Assembly (NCBI RefSeq): GCF_905220415.1
Contig: NC_059564.1
Coordinates: forward strand, 4,414,501-4,478,500
Direction of reading: 5' to 3'
Source: Colias croceus
Lineage: Eukaryota; Arthropoda; Insecta; Lepidoptera; Pieridae
DNA: 64,000 bases
Part shown: piece by piece, positions 23,447 to 33,543 of the stretch
How the letters are laid out: every line of letters begins with the position of its first letter
Position numbering within the stretch: the first letter of the stretch is position 1
Made by a program: the position numbers and the translations under genes
The notes under the pieces: generated by a model
The model's input: the letters and a program-made list of their open reading frames with translations, nothing else
Database searches by the model: none
Told to the model about the DNA's origin: nothing

Positions 23447-23833
23447 CTTGTTCGACTGAAAACACAGTATAAGTATAACGTAGTAAGTATATGCAACGGA
23501 TAGAGCGATTTTTATGCGACTTTTTATTTAAAGTAGGTACTTTTTGAAACATGCATATTCTTAGTTTTGTTTGGTGAACTGATACTTAGCTCTCATTGGA
23601 ACTCGTATAGATGTTAGAAAATATTGAATGCAAGATAAATCAATGTTACATTTTCCACAAAACATCATTTATTACATTTATTCAAGTCAACAAATCAAGT
23701 ATCAAAATATTTTGTCTTTCTATCTGTTTTTAATATGTAGATTGCAGGTACATATATTCATTCAATTAAAAAAAAAATACTTAACTTTTGTTAAGTTTTT
23801 CACCAAAAGAAAGCTAGTTACATTATAGCTAAA
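23447..23833. other. AT-rich spacer
   Basis: No gene supported. Confidence 0.35.
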
Positions 23834-24048
23834 CTAGCTTTCCGCCCGCGGCTTCGCCCGCGTTTTTAAAGAAAAACCCGCATAGTTCCCGTTCCCGTGG
23901 GATTTCCGGCATGAAACCTATCCTATGTGTTAATCCAAGTTACCCTCTATATGTGTGCTAAATTTCATTGTAATCGGTTCAGTAGTATTTGCGTGAAAGA
24001 GTAACAAACACACACACATAAACTCTCGCATTTATAATATTAGTAGGA
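23834..24048 (-). mobile_element. Helitron-like element, Hel-A
   Basis: Complete-looking minus-strand copy from CTAG to TAGTAGGA. Confidence 0.78.
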
Positions 24049-25218
24049 CGGATTGGATATTCTTTTGATTTACGAAATAATTTTGAAAATTAAAACAGTG
24101 ATCTTTTTTTCAAACATTCTTAAAATTTGATACGTTTAAAAAACAATAGATTTAATAAAGCACGTGTTGGCACAGAGGGATGCTGCCCTCCGAGAAATAA
24201 CTTGACACGGAAGGGAATTTCTCACCCTCTCAAAAAGGTAAGGGTTACATGGCGACAAATTGTAGAAATGTGATGATATGTTTGATTCTGTGTAATGTAA
24301 TATGTGATTAATTATAATAGCACTATTAAGTGTGTTAAGTACGTTTTTAACCGACTTTAAAAAAAGAGGTTATCAATTCAGTCGGTATATTTTGTTTATA
24401 GCATTAAATGCAATTTTTAAATTTTTAATTCTCGAAAATGTCACATGGTTAGATTTAGCAATAGTTGACTGTCTTGGTATCGTGGGTTCGATTTCCAGTG
24501 GATGTAAAAAATCGGGTTCGAGTCCCGCCTCGTGATCGAATTTTTTCTATTCTTTATAAATTTATACTTTACCAAATCTGTTCAGTAGTTTTTGCGTAAC
24601 ACTTTATTGAGCCATATAATCCCACCTTAACAAATGGCGCGCAAAGAATTCGTTTCAATGTTTTAAATTAACTGTTTTTTTACAAAAGGAATTTTATTGT
24701 TACACTCGATTTAAGGGACATACTGTTTAACTTTTTGATTAAATATATTCAGTAATCGTCTATATTATTCTGTACTAGCTGTGCTCCACGGTTTAACCTG
24801 TAGTGCTCCGGACCAACTAGGACTTCCAACTAGGAAGAATAAAAACTAGGTACATAATATTACCTATGCCACTAGTAATTTGGTAATTATGTAGCTTTCT
24901 ACTAGTTAAAGAATTTTTAAATCGGTCCAGTAGTTTCGGAGGCTATTTATTTAAAACAATCTCATAAATCCATAATCAAATCATTCAACTTCATAATATT
25001 AAGTTCGACATGTGACATCAGCCCGCATTTGGCCAGCGTGGGATTTTGGCCTGAACTCTCATAGGAGTGCTGTGTCCCAACAGTGTGAATAAACTTGGAT
25101 ACTAACCTAGTTAAGGCCTGCTATCAAGCAGTATTTGTTAATACTTTTAACGTTGAAAAAAGATAAATAAAATTGACCGATGGTGATGATTGTGATTTGT
25201 GATGAATATTGCAAAAAA
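24049..25218. other. Intergenic DNA with repeat fragments
   Basis: Pieces seen: start of family J at 24350-24400, two B-box-like words near 24480 and 24515 (GTGGGTTCGATTTCC, CGGGTTCGAGTCCC) that look SINE-derived, a decayed minus-strand Hel-B from about 24775 to 24960, and the inverted fragment at 25012-25095 matching 5095-5175. No gene. Confidence 0.45.
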
Positions 25219-25418
25219 AACGACGTGTGCCAGTTGGGGACTGCCGCCAGCCGCGGTAAAGCTATTGTATGCAATAGCTTGCTATGGCATGCCTTCAACT
25301 TTCAAGCCACACCTCCGAGCCCGTCGGAGTGGGGAGCGTGAGGGTTTTTCGTTACGGAATTTCTCGATTCGGTCCCCGCGCTCAAGGCCCGCGATCGAAG
25401 CTATGCAATATCTTAAAA
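25219..25418 (+). repeat. Interspersed GC-rich repeat, family N
   Basis: Longest of the three N copies, with the extra palindromic patch TATGCAATAGCTTGCTATGG near 25268. Confidence 0.65.
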
Positions 25419-25696
25419 ACTATTTGATCATATAAATACGTTTTTGTTTTTACAGACGTCACTTTAAAGTGAACCCCTCGAAAACTACCCCTTTTGATCT
25501 TCCAAGGGTAAGATTTTATTGGAATTTTTGCGGCACTACGAATCAGGAATGCGGGTTCGATTCCGCGTCTGTAATTTACTTTTTTCTATGGGGTGTGTCT
25601 ATGTTTATTTTGTACTTTCTGTTTTTCTTTTATAGAAAAAAAAAACTCAAAACTAAATAAATAACTTTCTTAAGAGATAAGAGATGATTACAATTT
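25419..25696. other. Spacer with B-box-like word
   Basis: GCGGGTTCGATTCCGC at 25551-25566 looks like a pol III B box from a SINE remnant. Confidence 0.35.
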
Positions 25697-25958
25697 TTAA
25701 CCGACTTCAAAAAAAGGAGGAGGTTATCAATTCGGCCGGTATGTTTTTTTTATGTATGTACATCGATTACTCCGAGGTTTCTGAACCGATTTACGTGATT
25801 CTTTTTTTGTTCGATGCGGGATGGTGTCGAATTGGTACCATAAAAATTTTATTCGGATAGGCCCAGTAGTTTTTATTTTATGAGCATTTTTGTCTGTATT
25901 TGTAAATGTTGCAAGTGCAAGTTTGAAGTCGGTTGTTTTTAACGCAGTTATCACTTGT
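25697..25958 (+). mobile_element. Interspersed repeat J (AACCGACTTC element)
   Basis: Family J starts TTTTTAACCGACTTCAAAAA, contains GGTTATCAATTCGGCCGGTA and CGATTACTCCGAGG, and ends TTTGAAGTCGGTTGTTTTTA then CGCAGTTATCACTTGT. AACCGACTTCAAA is inverted at both ends. Apparent ORFs across it recur in every copy and are not genes. Confidence 0.72.
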
Positions 25959-26851
25959 CTTCTGCAAGTCTTAGGTACCTTATATTTTTTCATTTGAAAT
26001 ATTTAAGGAATTGAATCTTGAACCTTGATAGAAAGGAAGGAAATGAAATGAAAAAACAATATATCTCACAATTTCATTTAATAGGACAATTCTATATCAC
26101 TACCTACTTATGTGAATGACTTTTGGCAAAATTATTAAAAAAAAATATTTTTTGTAATTTTTTTGATACCTTAAAACTGTTGAAGCTAGGTACTTTAAAA
26201 TAAAATTTTCTATTCACAAAAAAACAGGTACAAGTTAAAAAGTTTCACGAATAAGAGTCCAGCAATTTTCAATAATTTTGCCAAACCGACATTATCTAAT
26301 ACTGCTACATTGCACAATAAATAACTTAACAATAATAATTAATAATTACTTATAACTATATTCACATTAATAATTACTTTACAATTCGAGTGGGATTAAA
26401 AATCAATAAAAAACAAATACTTATTTATTTTTACATTTCTAACTTTTGAAATATTTAATATACGAAAAAAGAGATTTCCAAATGAGATTTTTTGCGTTCA
26501 GTAACAGTAAAAAATAAAAAAATGCCTCAAAATCTATTATACAATAATTATTTTACAACTGACATTAGTATCTACAATAACAGTAGTACAAAAAATTGTT
26601 TAAAACACGAATTATTATTTTTTAAGAGAGAGCAATATACGAACAGACTCAAAATATTTATAAAAAGTTCACTAAACAGATAATAATATTTTAACCATAA
26701 ATATATTATGTTGTCTTTCACTATATCTATATGGTTAAAACTGAGAGCTTCTCATAGGCAAAAACCGGACAAAATTTAATTTCTATACAAATTGAGGGTA
26801 GTTCGGAAATACTTTACTTAAACGACTGCAACTGCAACTATATTTCAGTCT
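25959..26851. other. AT-rich spacer, ending in a target-site copy
   Basis: No gene. ATTTCAGTCT at 26842-26851 is repeated after the TATCGATA element at 27716-27725 and is read as a target-site duplication. Confidence 0.5.
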
Positions 26852-27715
26852 AGTGTTGCCGAACTATCGATAGTTTGACTATCGATAGTTGACCTTGAAA
26901 ATAAGTCAGAATATCGATAGCACTATCGATAGTATCGATATTATCGATACTATCGATACTATCGATAGCGTTAATCATGGAATACTATTGATGAACTGCA
27001 ATAGTATCGATAAAATCGATAGTATTGATTGCCAATAGTTGCTATACTATCGATACTGTCGATAGTATCGATACTATTGCTACTGAATATTGCAACTACA
27101 ATCGATACTATCGATAGTACTGATACTATCGATAGTTTTGAGCTATCGATAGTAGTAAATTGTGCAATAGTATTGTTCACGATTTCTTGGTATAATGGGT
27201 CAGTCAGTGCCACCGACCCATATTATGACTCAGTTTAAAAGTTAAGACTAGTATTTGGTTTAATCGTTGTAATAAAAAGACTTTCTTTTTTTCCTATTGT
27301 TTTGTGGGATCGTTTTCCCTAATTTTTTTCTATCTCATCATCTAGTTCTCTGTCATCCACTATAATATTATTGATAAAGCAATACTATCGAGAAAAAGGT
27401 CACTATCGATGGGACGATATTATCGATAGTATCGACACTATCGATAGTATCGATAGTTCGTTCGATATTGAGCTTCGATAGTATCGACACTATCGATAGT
27501 ATCGATAGTTCGTTCGATATTGAGCTTCGATAGTATCGATACTATCGATGGTATTGCTATGTGTCGATAGTATTTACGCTTATAGGACTATCGATACTAT
27601 CGATAGTATCGACACTATCGATAGTATCGATAGTGCTATCGATACTATTGCTTTTCCCCAACTATCGATAGTTAATCGATAGACTATCGATAGTGGACTA
27701 TCGAGCGGCAACACT
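26852..27715. mobile_element. TATCGATA-array transposable element with 10-bp target-site duplication
   Basis: Bounded by inverted ends AGTGTTGCCG and CGGCAACACT and flanked by a perfect 10-bp direct repeat, ATTTCAGTCT. The interior is a degenerate array of CTATCGATAGTATCGA-type repeats; I count about 27 exact TATCGATA palindromes, plus a direct duplication around 27421-27530. There is no ORF that looks real. A foldback or Mutator-like element is suggested by the 9-10-bp duplication and repeat-built arms, but the superfamily is not proved. TATCGATA equals the Drosophila DRE (DREF) word and contains the CGATA that BEAF recognises; whether it acts so here is unknown. Confidence 0.75.
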
Positions 27716-27725
27716 ATTTCAGTCT

Positions 27726-28764
27726 GTCCGTGGCTACGGTCGCGGTAAGACGTAACATAGACGAATAACAATTTTATTAAAACGTACGCAAGAGAGCAGG
27801 GAATTGTCAGAAAATTTGTGGTTATTTTTTATATAACTAGATATTTAGTATAATAAAGCCGAAACAGGTAAAAAATTATATTAGATAATATTCACAATAT
27901 CAAATTTTGACTGAATACAAAAGTACTGAGAAGTATGAAAAGAATTAAACCAATTTTGCCTGAAATATCTGAAGAACAATAAAGTTTTTTACTGTTTTAA
28001 TATCTATTCATAAAATATCACTTGAAATATACATTTTTTCAGACCCTACTTTTAATTTAAATAGAAACAATAGCACATTTATTCCCGTTTCAATTTCAGC
28101 TTTACCTACTACAAAAAAGGTGTATGGTAAATTTAGTATTACATTAACTGCCTAATCTATGCTATTAGGGTATTAGGGCGTATGCACACAATACAACAAT
28201 TTTACTAAATATTTACATTTCTATACAAAAATCAGTGTAGCGATATATTGTAGTTTTAACAAGTGTTTTTTGAAATTTAAATGTAGATTTTTATGACACA
28301 TCATTTTATACTGTTTTCCATGACTTACTAAAAATCAAGTAAAATCATTCAAAAAACCCAATCAAACACTGTTACCAAAATAACATCAAATAATCATTAT
28401 TTCGAAGGTTAAAAAAGGACTGAAGATAAGGATTTAAAGTGTCGACCTAGATAATATAATTATGTATATAATTATCAAAGTGTTACCTAACAATACTCAG
28501 ATCATGAAACATCAAAGGATATTTACAAAACTGTGTCCAATTTAATTACAATACTGTCAAAAATGAACATTAAAATATCTTCTTTTTATTGGTAATAGGG
28601 AAGCGCTTGACCACAATCTCGCCTGATGTTAAGCTGAGATGTGGTCTAAGATGGAACGCGCTTCCCTAGAAGGTACCTGTTCACTCGATCTACATTGTAC
28701 ACTAGCACACTTTCAATGTCTGTCAAAAATGAACATCAGAACATCTAAGGCTGTCACCAAACCT
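27726..28764 (-). other. Probable inv 3' untranslated region and downstream flank
   Basis: On the minus strand this follows the inv stop codon. Candidate AATAAA signals read on the minus strand lie at 28585-28590 and 28078-28083. The true 3' end cannot be placed by eye; the first signal lies in repeat-derived sequence. Confidence 0.4.
28577..28690. repeat. Retroelement 3'-end fragment inside the inv 3' UTR
   Basis: TTATTGGTAATAGGGAAGCG, CACAATCTCGCCTGATG, GATGTGGTCTAAGATGGAA and a terminal CCTGTTCACTCG resemble a common lepidopteran LINE 3' segment as I remember it. ACCACAATCTC and GAGATGTGGT can pair as a hairpin. Confidence 0.5.
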
Positions 28765-29025
28765 TCAATGTCTCGTCTGCTGTTCCCGTTCCCTGGCCTT
28801 CATCTCCAGTTCCTCCTCTTCCTTAGTGAGCGGTATCGTGCTATGATTGTAGAGTCCCTGCGCCATGAGCTGCAGCGCGAGCGGGTTGCGCTGGCCCGAC
28901 GCCTTCTTGATCTTGGCGCGTTTGTTCTGGAACCAGATCTTGATCTGCGCCTCCGCCAGCCCGAGCTCCGCGGCCAGCGCCTGCCGCCGTCGTTCCGTGA
29001 GGTAGCGGTTCTCTGCGAACTCGTG
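28765..29025 (-). CDS. invected, terminal exon: homeodomain residue 18 to C-terminus
   Basis: Last coding exon of an engrailed-class homeobox transcription factor, a segment-polarity and posterior-compartment repressor acting in the nucleus. It encodes 86 residues and a TGA stop. Homeodomain residues 18-60 are complete, including the recognition helix QIKIWFQNKRAKIKK with Trp48, Phe49, Gln50 and Asn51. The EH5 tail NPLALQLMAQGLYNHS and KEEEELEMKARERE follows, ending QQTRH. The exon starts after TTTGTCCACAG with CACGAGTTC in phase 0, between homeodomain residues 17 and 18, which is where en and inv homeoboxes are known to be split. The lepidopteran Inv tail usually has a KARERER-type run, which supports inv over en. 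GC content is far above the surrounding DNA. The start of this exon is copied seven times in the adjacent intron. Engrailed is the alternative, but the microexon at 38781 argues for invected. Confidence 0.96.
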   Translation of the reverse strand, partial: HEFAENRYLTERRRQALAAELGLAEAQIKIWFQNKRAKIKKASGQRNPLALQLMAQGLYNHSTIPLTKEEEELEMKAREREQQTRH

Positions 29026-29095
29026 CTGTGGACAAACAGACAATAGTTATAGATAGGAGGTATGGGAGAGAGAATTGCAAACATAGACTAATCAG

Positions 29096-29143
29096 TCAGC
29101 GTTGCCGCCGCTCTGTGAGGTAGCGGTTCTCTGCGAACTCGTG
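29096..29143 (-). pseudogene. inv pseudo-exon copy 1
   Basis: After an intact TTTGTCCACAG acceptor it reads HEFAENRYLTERRQR then TGA. Compared with the true exon, one Arg codon is lost and the other differences (Thr, Glu, Arg, Gln codons) are all third-position and synonymous. If used as an exon it would end the protein inside the homeodomain. Confidence 0.85.
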
Positions 29144-29229
29144 CTGTGGACAAACATATAGATATACTGGTGCTATAGAGTAGCTATGTGTAGGGTCAAG
29201 AACTATAGAGTCGGAGAGAACTAAAAGGG

Positions 29230-29271
29230 TTAGAGCCGATCTGTGGGATATCGGTTCTCGGCAAACTCATG
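29230..29271 (-). pseudogene. inv pseudo-exon copy 2
   Basis: After TTTGTTGCAG it reads HEFAENRYPTDRL then TAA. In the first eight codons all five differences from the true exon are synonymous (His, Phe, Ala, Arg, Tyr). Confidence 0.85.
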
Positions 29272-29358
29272 CTGCAACAAACATATAGGTATAGACTGGT
29301 GCTATAGAGTAGCTATGTGTAGGGTCAAGAACTATAGAGTCGGAGAGAACTAAAAGGG

Positions 29359-29400
29359 TTAGAGCCGATCTGTGGGATATCGGTTCTCGGCAAACTCATG
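29359..29400 (-). pseudogene. inv pseudo-exon copy 3
   Basis: Identical by eye to copy 2, 129 bp away, acceptor and stop intact. Confidence 0.85.
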
Positions 29401-29487
29401 CTGCAACAAACATATAGGTATAGACTGGTGCTATAGAGTAGCTATGTGTAGGGTCAAGAACTATAGAGTCGGAGAGAACTAAAAGGG

Positions 29488-29529
29488 TTAGAGCCGATCT
29501 GTGGGATATCGGTTCTCGGCAAACTCATG
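29488..29529 (-). pseudogene. inv pseudo-exon copy 4
   Basis: Identical by eye to copies 2 and 3. Confidence 0.85.
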
Positions 29530-29616
29530 CTGCAACAAACATATAGGTATAGACTGGTGCTATAGAGTAGCTATGTGTAGGGTCAAGAACTATAGAGTCG
29601 GAGAGAACTAAAAGGG

Positions 29617-30519
29617 TTAGAGCCGATCTGTGGGATATGGTTGAGCGGTTGAATCTTACATTAAAATCGGTCTCTAAATGGGGTGAAGCTAATTTAGTCG
29701 GGTTCAACTCTTCAAAAACACAGGCTTGTCTGTTTACAGCTAAGCGCACTGGTTTCGGTCTAACACCTAGTTTTCAGAATGTGTCCTTGAACTTATCCAA
29801 CGAGCTGGAGCTTCTAGGCCTTACACTCTCTTCTAGCCTGAGTTTCAAGAGCTTCATTGAGTCCAAAGTACAAGTTGCAGCTAAGAAGCTCGGAATACTC
29901 TCTAAGGTGAGGGAGTTCTTCACACCGGAACAGCTCTTAAACCTATACAAAGCCCAGGTTCGCTCCGGTGTGGAGTACTGCTCTCATCTTTGGGCAGGGG
30001 CAGCTAAATATCAACTCAACGCTTTGGACTCCATCGAAAAACGAGCGATTAGACTCATTGGAAACGAATCCTTAACCGCATGCAAACTGCATAGTCTAGA
30101 ACATCGTCGGAACGTAGCCAGTTTGGCGGTTTTCTACAGAATCTTTCACGGCGAATGTGCTGAAGAACTGCATAACCTGTTGCCAGCTGCTCCTTTTTAT
30201 CATCGAGGGACTCGACGCCGGGCCGGTCTCCACCCTTATGTCATCGACATCCCACCCATACGCACTAAGCGTTTCGCTTCTTCCTTTCTTATGCGTACTG
30301 GTAAGGAGTGGAACAATCTTCCGGCTTCCGTTTTTCCCAGAAACTACAATCTGGATTTATTCAAGAGAAATGTGAATAGACACTTATTAGGCAAACATGC
30401 TCCATCCTAGACCACGCTTGTCGCTTTCCATCAGGCGAAGCGATGGTCAAATGCTTGCCTAATCCTAACTTAAAAAAAAAAAAAAAAAAAAAAAAATATC
30501 GGTTCTCGGCAAACTCATG
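29617..30519 (-). pseudogene. inv pseudo-exon copy 5, split by a LINE
   Basis: The 3' part is at 29617-29638 and the 5' part with acceptor at about 30500-30519. The two join at the Tyr codon into the same sequence as copies 2-4. ATAT occurs on both sides of the insertion. Confidence 0.85.
29639..30496 (+). mobile_element. 5'-truncated non-LTR retrotransposon
   Basis: The frame at 29639-30410 encodes the C-terminal part of a jockey/CR1-type reverse transcriptase: WGEANLVGFNSSKTQ, LELLGLTLSSSLSF, LYKAQVRSGVEYCSHLW, IEKRAIRLIG and EWNNLPASVFP. The catalytic YADD region is missing, so it is dead on arrival. A short 3' UTR and an A-run at 30472-30496 follow. It lies inside pseudo-exon copy 5 with ATAT on both sides, so it inserted after the inv array had formed. 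The apparent ATG at 29637 is created by the junction. The frame is open to its stop, which suggests a young insertion. Confidence 0.9.
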
Positions 30520-30613
30520 CTGCAACAAACATATAGGTATAGACTGGTGCTATAGAGTAGCTATGGGTAGGAGATAAGGAATACACTTGTAGTTGCAAAC
30601 AGGGACTACATAG

Positions 30614-30658
30614 TTAGAGCCACCGGTCTGTGAGGTAGCGGTTCTGTGCGAACTCGTG
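30614..30658 (-). pseudogene. inv pseudo-exon copy 6
   Basis: After TTTGTCTACAG it reads HEFAQNRYLTDRWL then TAA. Closer to the true exon and copy 1 at the nucleotide level than to copies 2-5. Confidence 0.8.
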
Positions 30659-30772
30659 CTGTAGACAAACATATAACAGGCTACTAGTACAGGTAATACA
30701 TAGTGGTGAATATGGGATACAGAGATAGTTGTAAACAGAATCTAGAGAGTAAGAGCCGCCGCGCCGCCTTGA

Positions 30773-30802
30773 TCAAATGATCAGGTAGCGGTTCTCCGCG
30801 AA
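30773..30802 (-). pseudogene. inv pseudo-exon copy 7, acceptor lost
   Basis: Reads FAENRYLII then TGA. The AG and the His-Glu codons are replaced, so this is the most degraded unit. Ala and Leu codons differ synonymously from the true exon. Confidence 0.7.
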
Positions 30803-30810
30803 TTTCGGTT

Positions 30811-31758
30811 CGAAGAGGACACATGATTTCAAAAAGGGCCCGTAGACGAAAAAGGACTTAGGAATAGCAACTGCGAATAGATTAGTTTCATATTGCTATG
30901 AATCAGGAATCGAAATCATTTACAAACAGAAAGTACATAGTCTGATATATGCGCATATAATACTGCTCTCCGAACCGGTACAGTTAGATTATTAGTTACA
31001 AATATGTATATATTATTGTTTTAATAAGAAGAACTAACAATAAGTATTAAAACATATTATGTAGCGGTTTGTGGGCTTATGGTGCACAGAAAAACTTGAA
31101 TGAGTTTATGATTGCATCAATGTAAATTATATCATCTAAGAATTAATATTATGTTAAATAAAATAAATAAATACTTAGTTCATGTTAATTTTGTGTTTGA
31201 TTGCCGCCCAGATAGATTCTAATAAATACATATTATTATATATAGCGTGACAAAACTATTCTTATTCTGTATTGTGTTTCTACAAAGTATGAAGTACTTA
31301 TCTATCACATTTATAAAATCTGCTCTTTATTTTCGGAATCAACCAGTTCAATGAACTTTCGAAATATTTCTTTACAACAATGTTATAGTTGACACAGTTA
31401 CTTTGTCTTCATAAAAATGCATTATATTATTGCAATTCTGCACATGACTCCACTTTTTGTGTCAGTTTTTGGTTTTTACCGAATTTTAACAGAGTTGGAA
31501 CGAGGCGACCCGCTGACATCTTGTATCTTTATTTATTGTGAATATTCTTTAAATTAAACAAAAAACCGTTTGTTTATATCATACTGATTCAGGGAATTTT
31601 TGACGGTCTTCATATTCGTAATTAAAGTATGGAAATTTAAGTGGTCAACACAAAAATGTATGATGTAAACTGTATCAAACGCTTATTAAAAATCGTTTTA
31701 AGAGAAAATCGATATGAGACTCGACAGTTGTTAATCTTTTAGATGTCATTGTATACAG
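30811..31758. other. Intronic AT-rich DNA
   Basis: No exon or repeat recognised between the array and the next LINE. Confidence 0.4.
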
Positions 31759-32710
31759 ATTCAAATTCAAATTGTCTTTATTTTCTGAATGTAGTTACAT
31801 ATAGCTGAGGTACAAATTGTATAGGTGCTTAGACATTCTGCTCGTAGTTGAGCGTGCAAATTATTTAAATTATAAATTACATTAAACAATATTACAAAAT
31901 CAAATATCTTAAATTATAAATTACATTATACAATATCACACAACACTAGATCTCAATAGGTACATTGCAAAATTATATTAATAAAATGATTATAAATAAA
32001 TATTATGTCAATTTTTATTTATTTAAGCCTAAGCCAAGTCCTCGTTTATCTTATATGCTAGAAATTCATTTACCGTATAAAAGCATTTTTGTTTAAGAAA
32101 TGCAGCAATCCTCCATTTAAATTTATTAAGATTACAACTCCTTATATTTGCGGGAAAGTGATTATAAATTTTTATAGCCATTCCTTGACAATTGGCACAA
32201 AATAATTTTGATTTACACATGGGGAAGCGTAGTCGGGTGGGATCCCTAGTCTGAAACAGGCTGTCTTTTTCAAAAGTAACAAAATGAGCTGTATGCTTTT
32301 TTACGAAAAGAGCTATCTCGAGAATATAAAGGCAAGCTACAGTCAGGATCTGTAACCTTCGAAACATCGGTCTGCAACTATCGAGGGGTCCTATTCCTGT
32401 TATAGCTCTGACACACTTCTTTTGAGCTAGAAAAGCTTGGTGTACTTCAGTAGAATTACCCCATATTAAAATACCATATCTCAATATAGAGCCAACATAG
32501 CCGTGGTAAGCAACAGTAGCAGCCCTTTCTGAAACCCCATTACGTAATTTTCTAAGAGCATACACGAATCTATGAAGTCGTGATGCAACTGTTTGAATTT
32601 GCGATTTCCAATTACAATTCTTGTCAATAATAACACCTAAGAACTTAGTTTCTGCAAGCTCGGTCATTGATGTTCCACGAAAAGTTAAATGTAGTGGGGT
32701 TGTTTTATTT
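31759..32710 (-). mobile_element. 5'-truncated CR1/jockey-like LINE
   Basis: The frame at 32667-32029 encodes the reverse transcriptase C-terminus: KFLGVIIDKNCNWKSQI, YHGYVGSILRYGILIWGN, KKCVRAITGI and IYNHFPANIR. A 3' UTR runs down to 31759 and ends in an AAATTTGAATTTGAAT-type tail, common in lepidopteran CR1-like elements. The catalytic domain is absent. It has the same strand as inv and lies in its intron. Confidence 0.85.
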
Positions 32711-32886
32711 ATCTATACCTACATAGTATTACAATATAAGTACTTATAATGATAAAATACTCTCTTAATAATGGATAATGCTTTCTACTGCTTTTATCTG
32801 ACGTTCTTAAATACGAAGGAGGTTCTCAATCTGACTGTTTTTTAGGCTTTGTCACTTTATAGATAACTCCGTGGGCTTTCAACCAA

Positions 32887-33061
32887 CTAGCTTCGCCCGA
32901 GGTACATGTTTACGTTTTCTCTCCATAAGAACCATCCTCGAACTTCAAGGAATATATTAATATTAATAGAATTTAATATAAAAAAAATAATTAGCGAAAT
33001 TGGTTCAGCTGATCTCGAGATTTGCGCATAGCAACTTTGGCGATTCATTTTTCTATATAGG
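32887..33061 (-). mobile_element. Helitron-like element, Hel-E, damaged
   Basis: Keeps GTACATGTTTACGTTTTCTC and the Hel-E middle; the 3' hairpin is partly deleted and an ATTAATATTAATAG duplication is present. Confidence 0.6.
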
Positions 33062-33224
33062 TATTTAAAAATGAAACCCGTTTTCCTTGGTCACGGCTCA
33101 CGCGTGAACGGGTGGACCGATTACGATAATTCTTTTTTTATTATATTCCTTGAAGTACGAGGATGGTTCTTATGGAGAGAAAACGTAAATATGTACCACG
33201 GGCGTAGCCGGGGCACACCGCTAG
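33062..33224 (+). mobile_element. Helitron-like element, Hel-E, first unit of a tandem cluster
   Basis: Has GAAGTACGAGGATGGTTCTT and ends GGGGCACACCGCTAG directly before the next element. Confidence 0.7.
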
Positions 33225-33375
33225 TCTATCTCGTGTCACAATGTTTGTCCTCAATGGACTCCTAAACCACTTAACCGATTATAATAAAATTCGCACACCA
33301 TGTGCAGTTTGATCCAACTTGAGAGATAGGATAGTTTAAATATGTAGGTACCACGGGCGAAGCCGGGGCGACCCA
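33225..33375 (+). mobile_element. Helitron-like element, family Hel-F, unit 1
   Basis: Hel-F starts TCTTAATATATATAAATCTC, contains GTTTGTCCTCAATGGACTCC and ACCATGTGCAGTT, and ends in a GGGCGAAGCC hairpin. This unit begins TCTATCTCGTGTCAC right after the CTAG of Hel-E. Confidence 0.75.
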
Positions 33376-33543
33376 TCTAATATATATAAATCTCGTGTCA
33401 CAATGTTTGTCCTCAATGGACTCCTAAACCACTTAACCGATTATAATAAAATTCGCACACCATGTGCAGTTTGATCCAACTTGAGAGATAGGATAGTTTA
33501 AATATGTAGGTACCACGGGCGAAGCCGGGGCGACCCACTATAG
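33376..33543 (+). mobile_element. Helitron-like element, Hel-F, unit 2
   Basis: Begins TCTAATATATATAAATCTCG and ends GGGGCGACCCACTATAG; nearly identical to unit 1. Confidence 0.75.

Larger units (their letters stand above)
29045..30810 (-). repeat. Tandem array of the inv exon-junction unit
   Basis: Units of about 118-146 bp repeat a segment spanning intron end, splice acceptor and first homeobox codons. The three central units (period 129 bp, TGCAACAAACATATAGG at 29273, 29402 and 29531) look identical, so they were recently homogenised or duplicated. Flanking units are diverged. A truncated LINE interrupts the array at 29638. Confidence 0.9.

Noticed and set aside
26971..27238. Opposed ORFs of 69 and 80 residues in the TATCGATA array
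   Set aside because: Both are translations of the palindromic repeat (IDTIDS, VSIVSI runs) with no protein features.
28639..29046. 135-residue plus-strand ORF across the inv terminal exon
   Set aside because: It is the antisense shadow of the homeobox; the minus frame gives a full homeodomain and EH5 tail.
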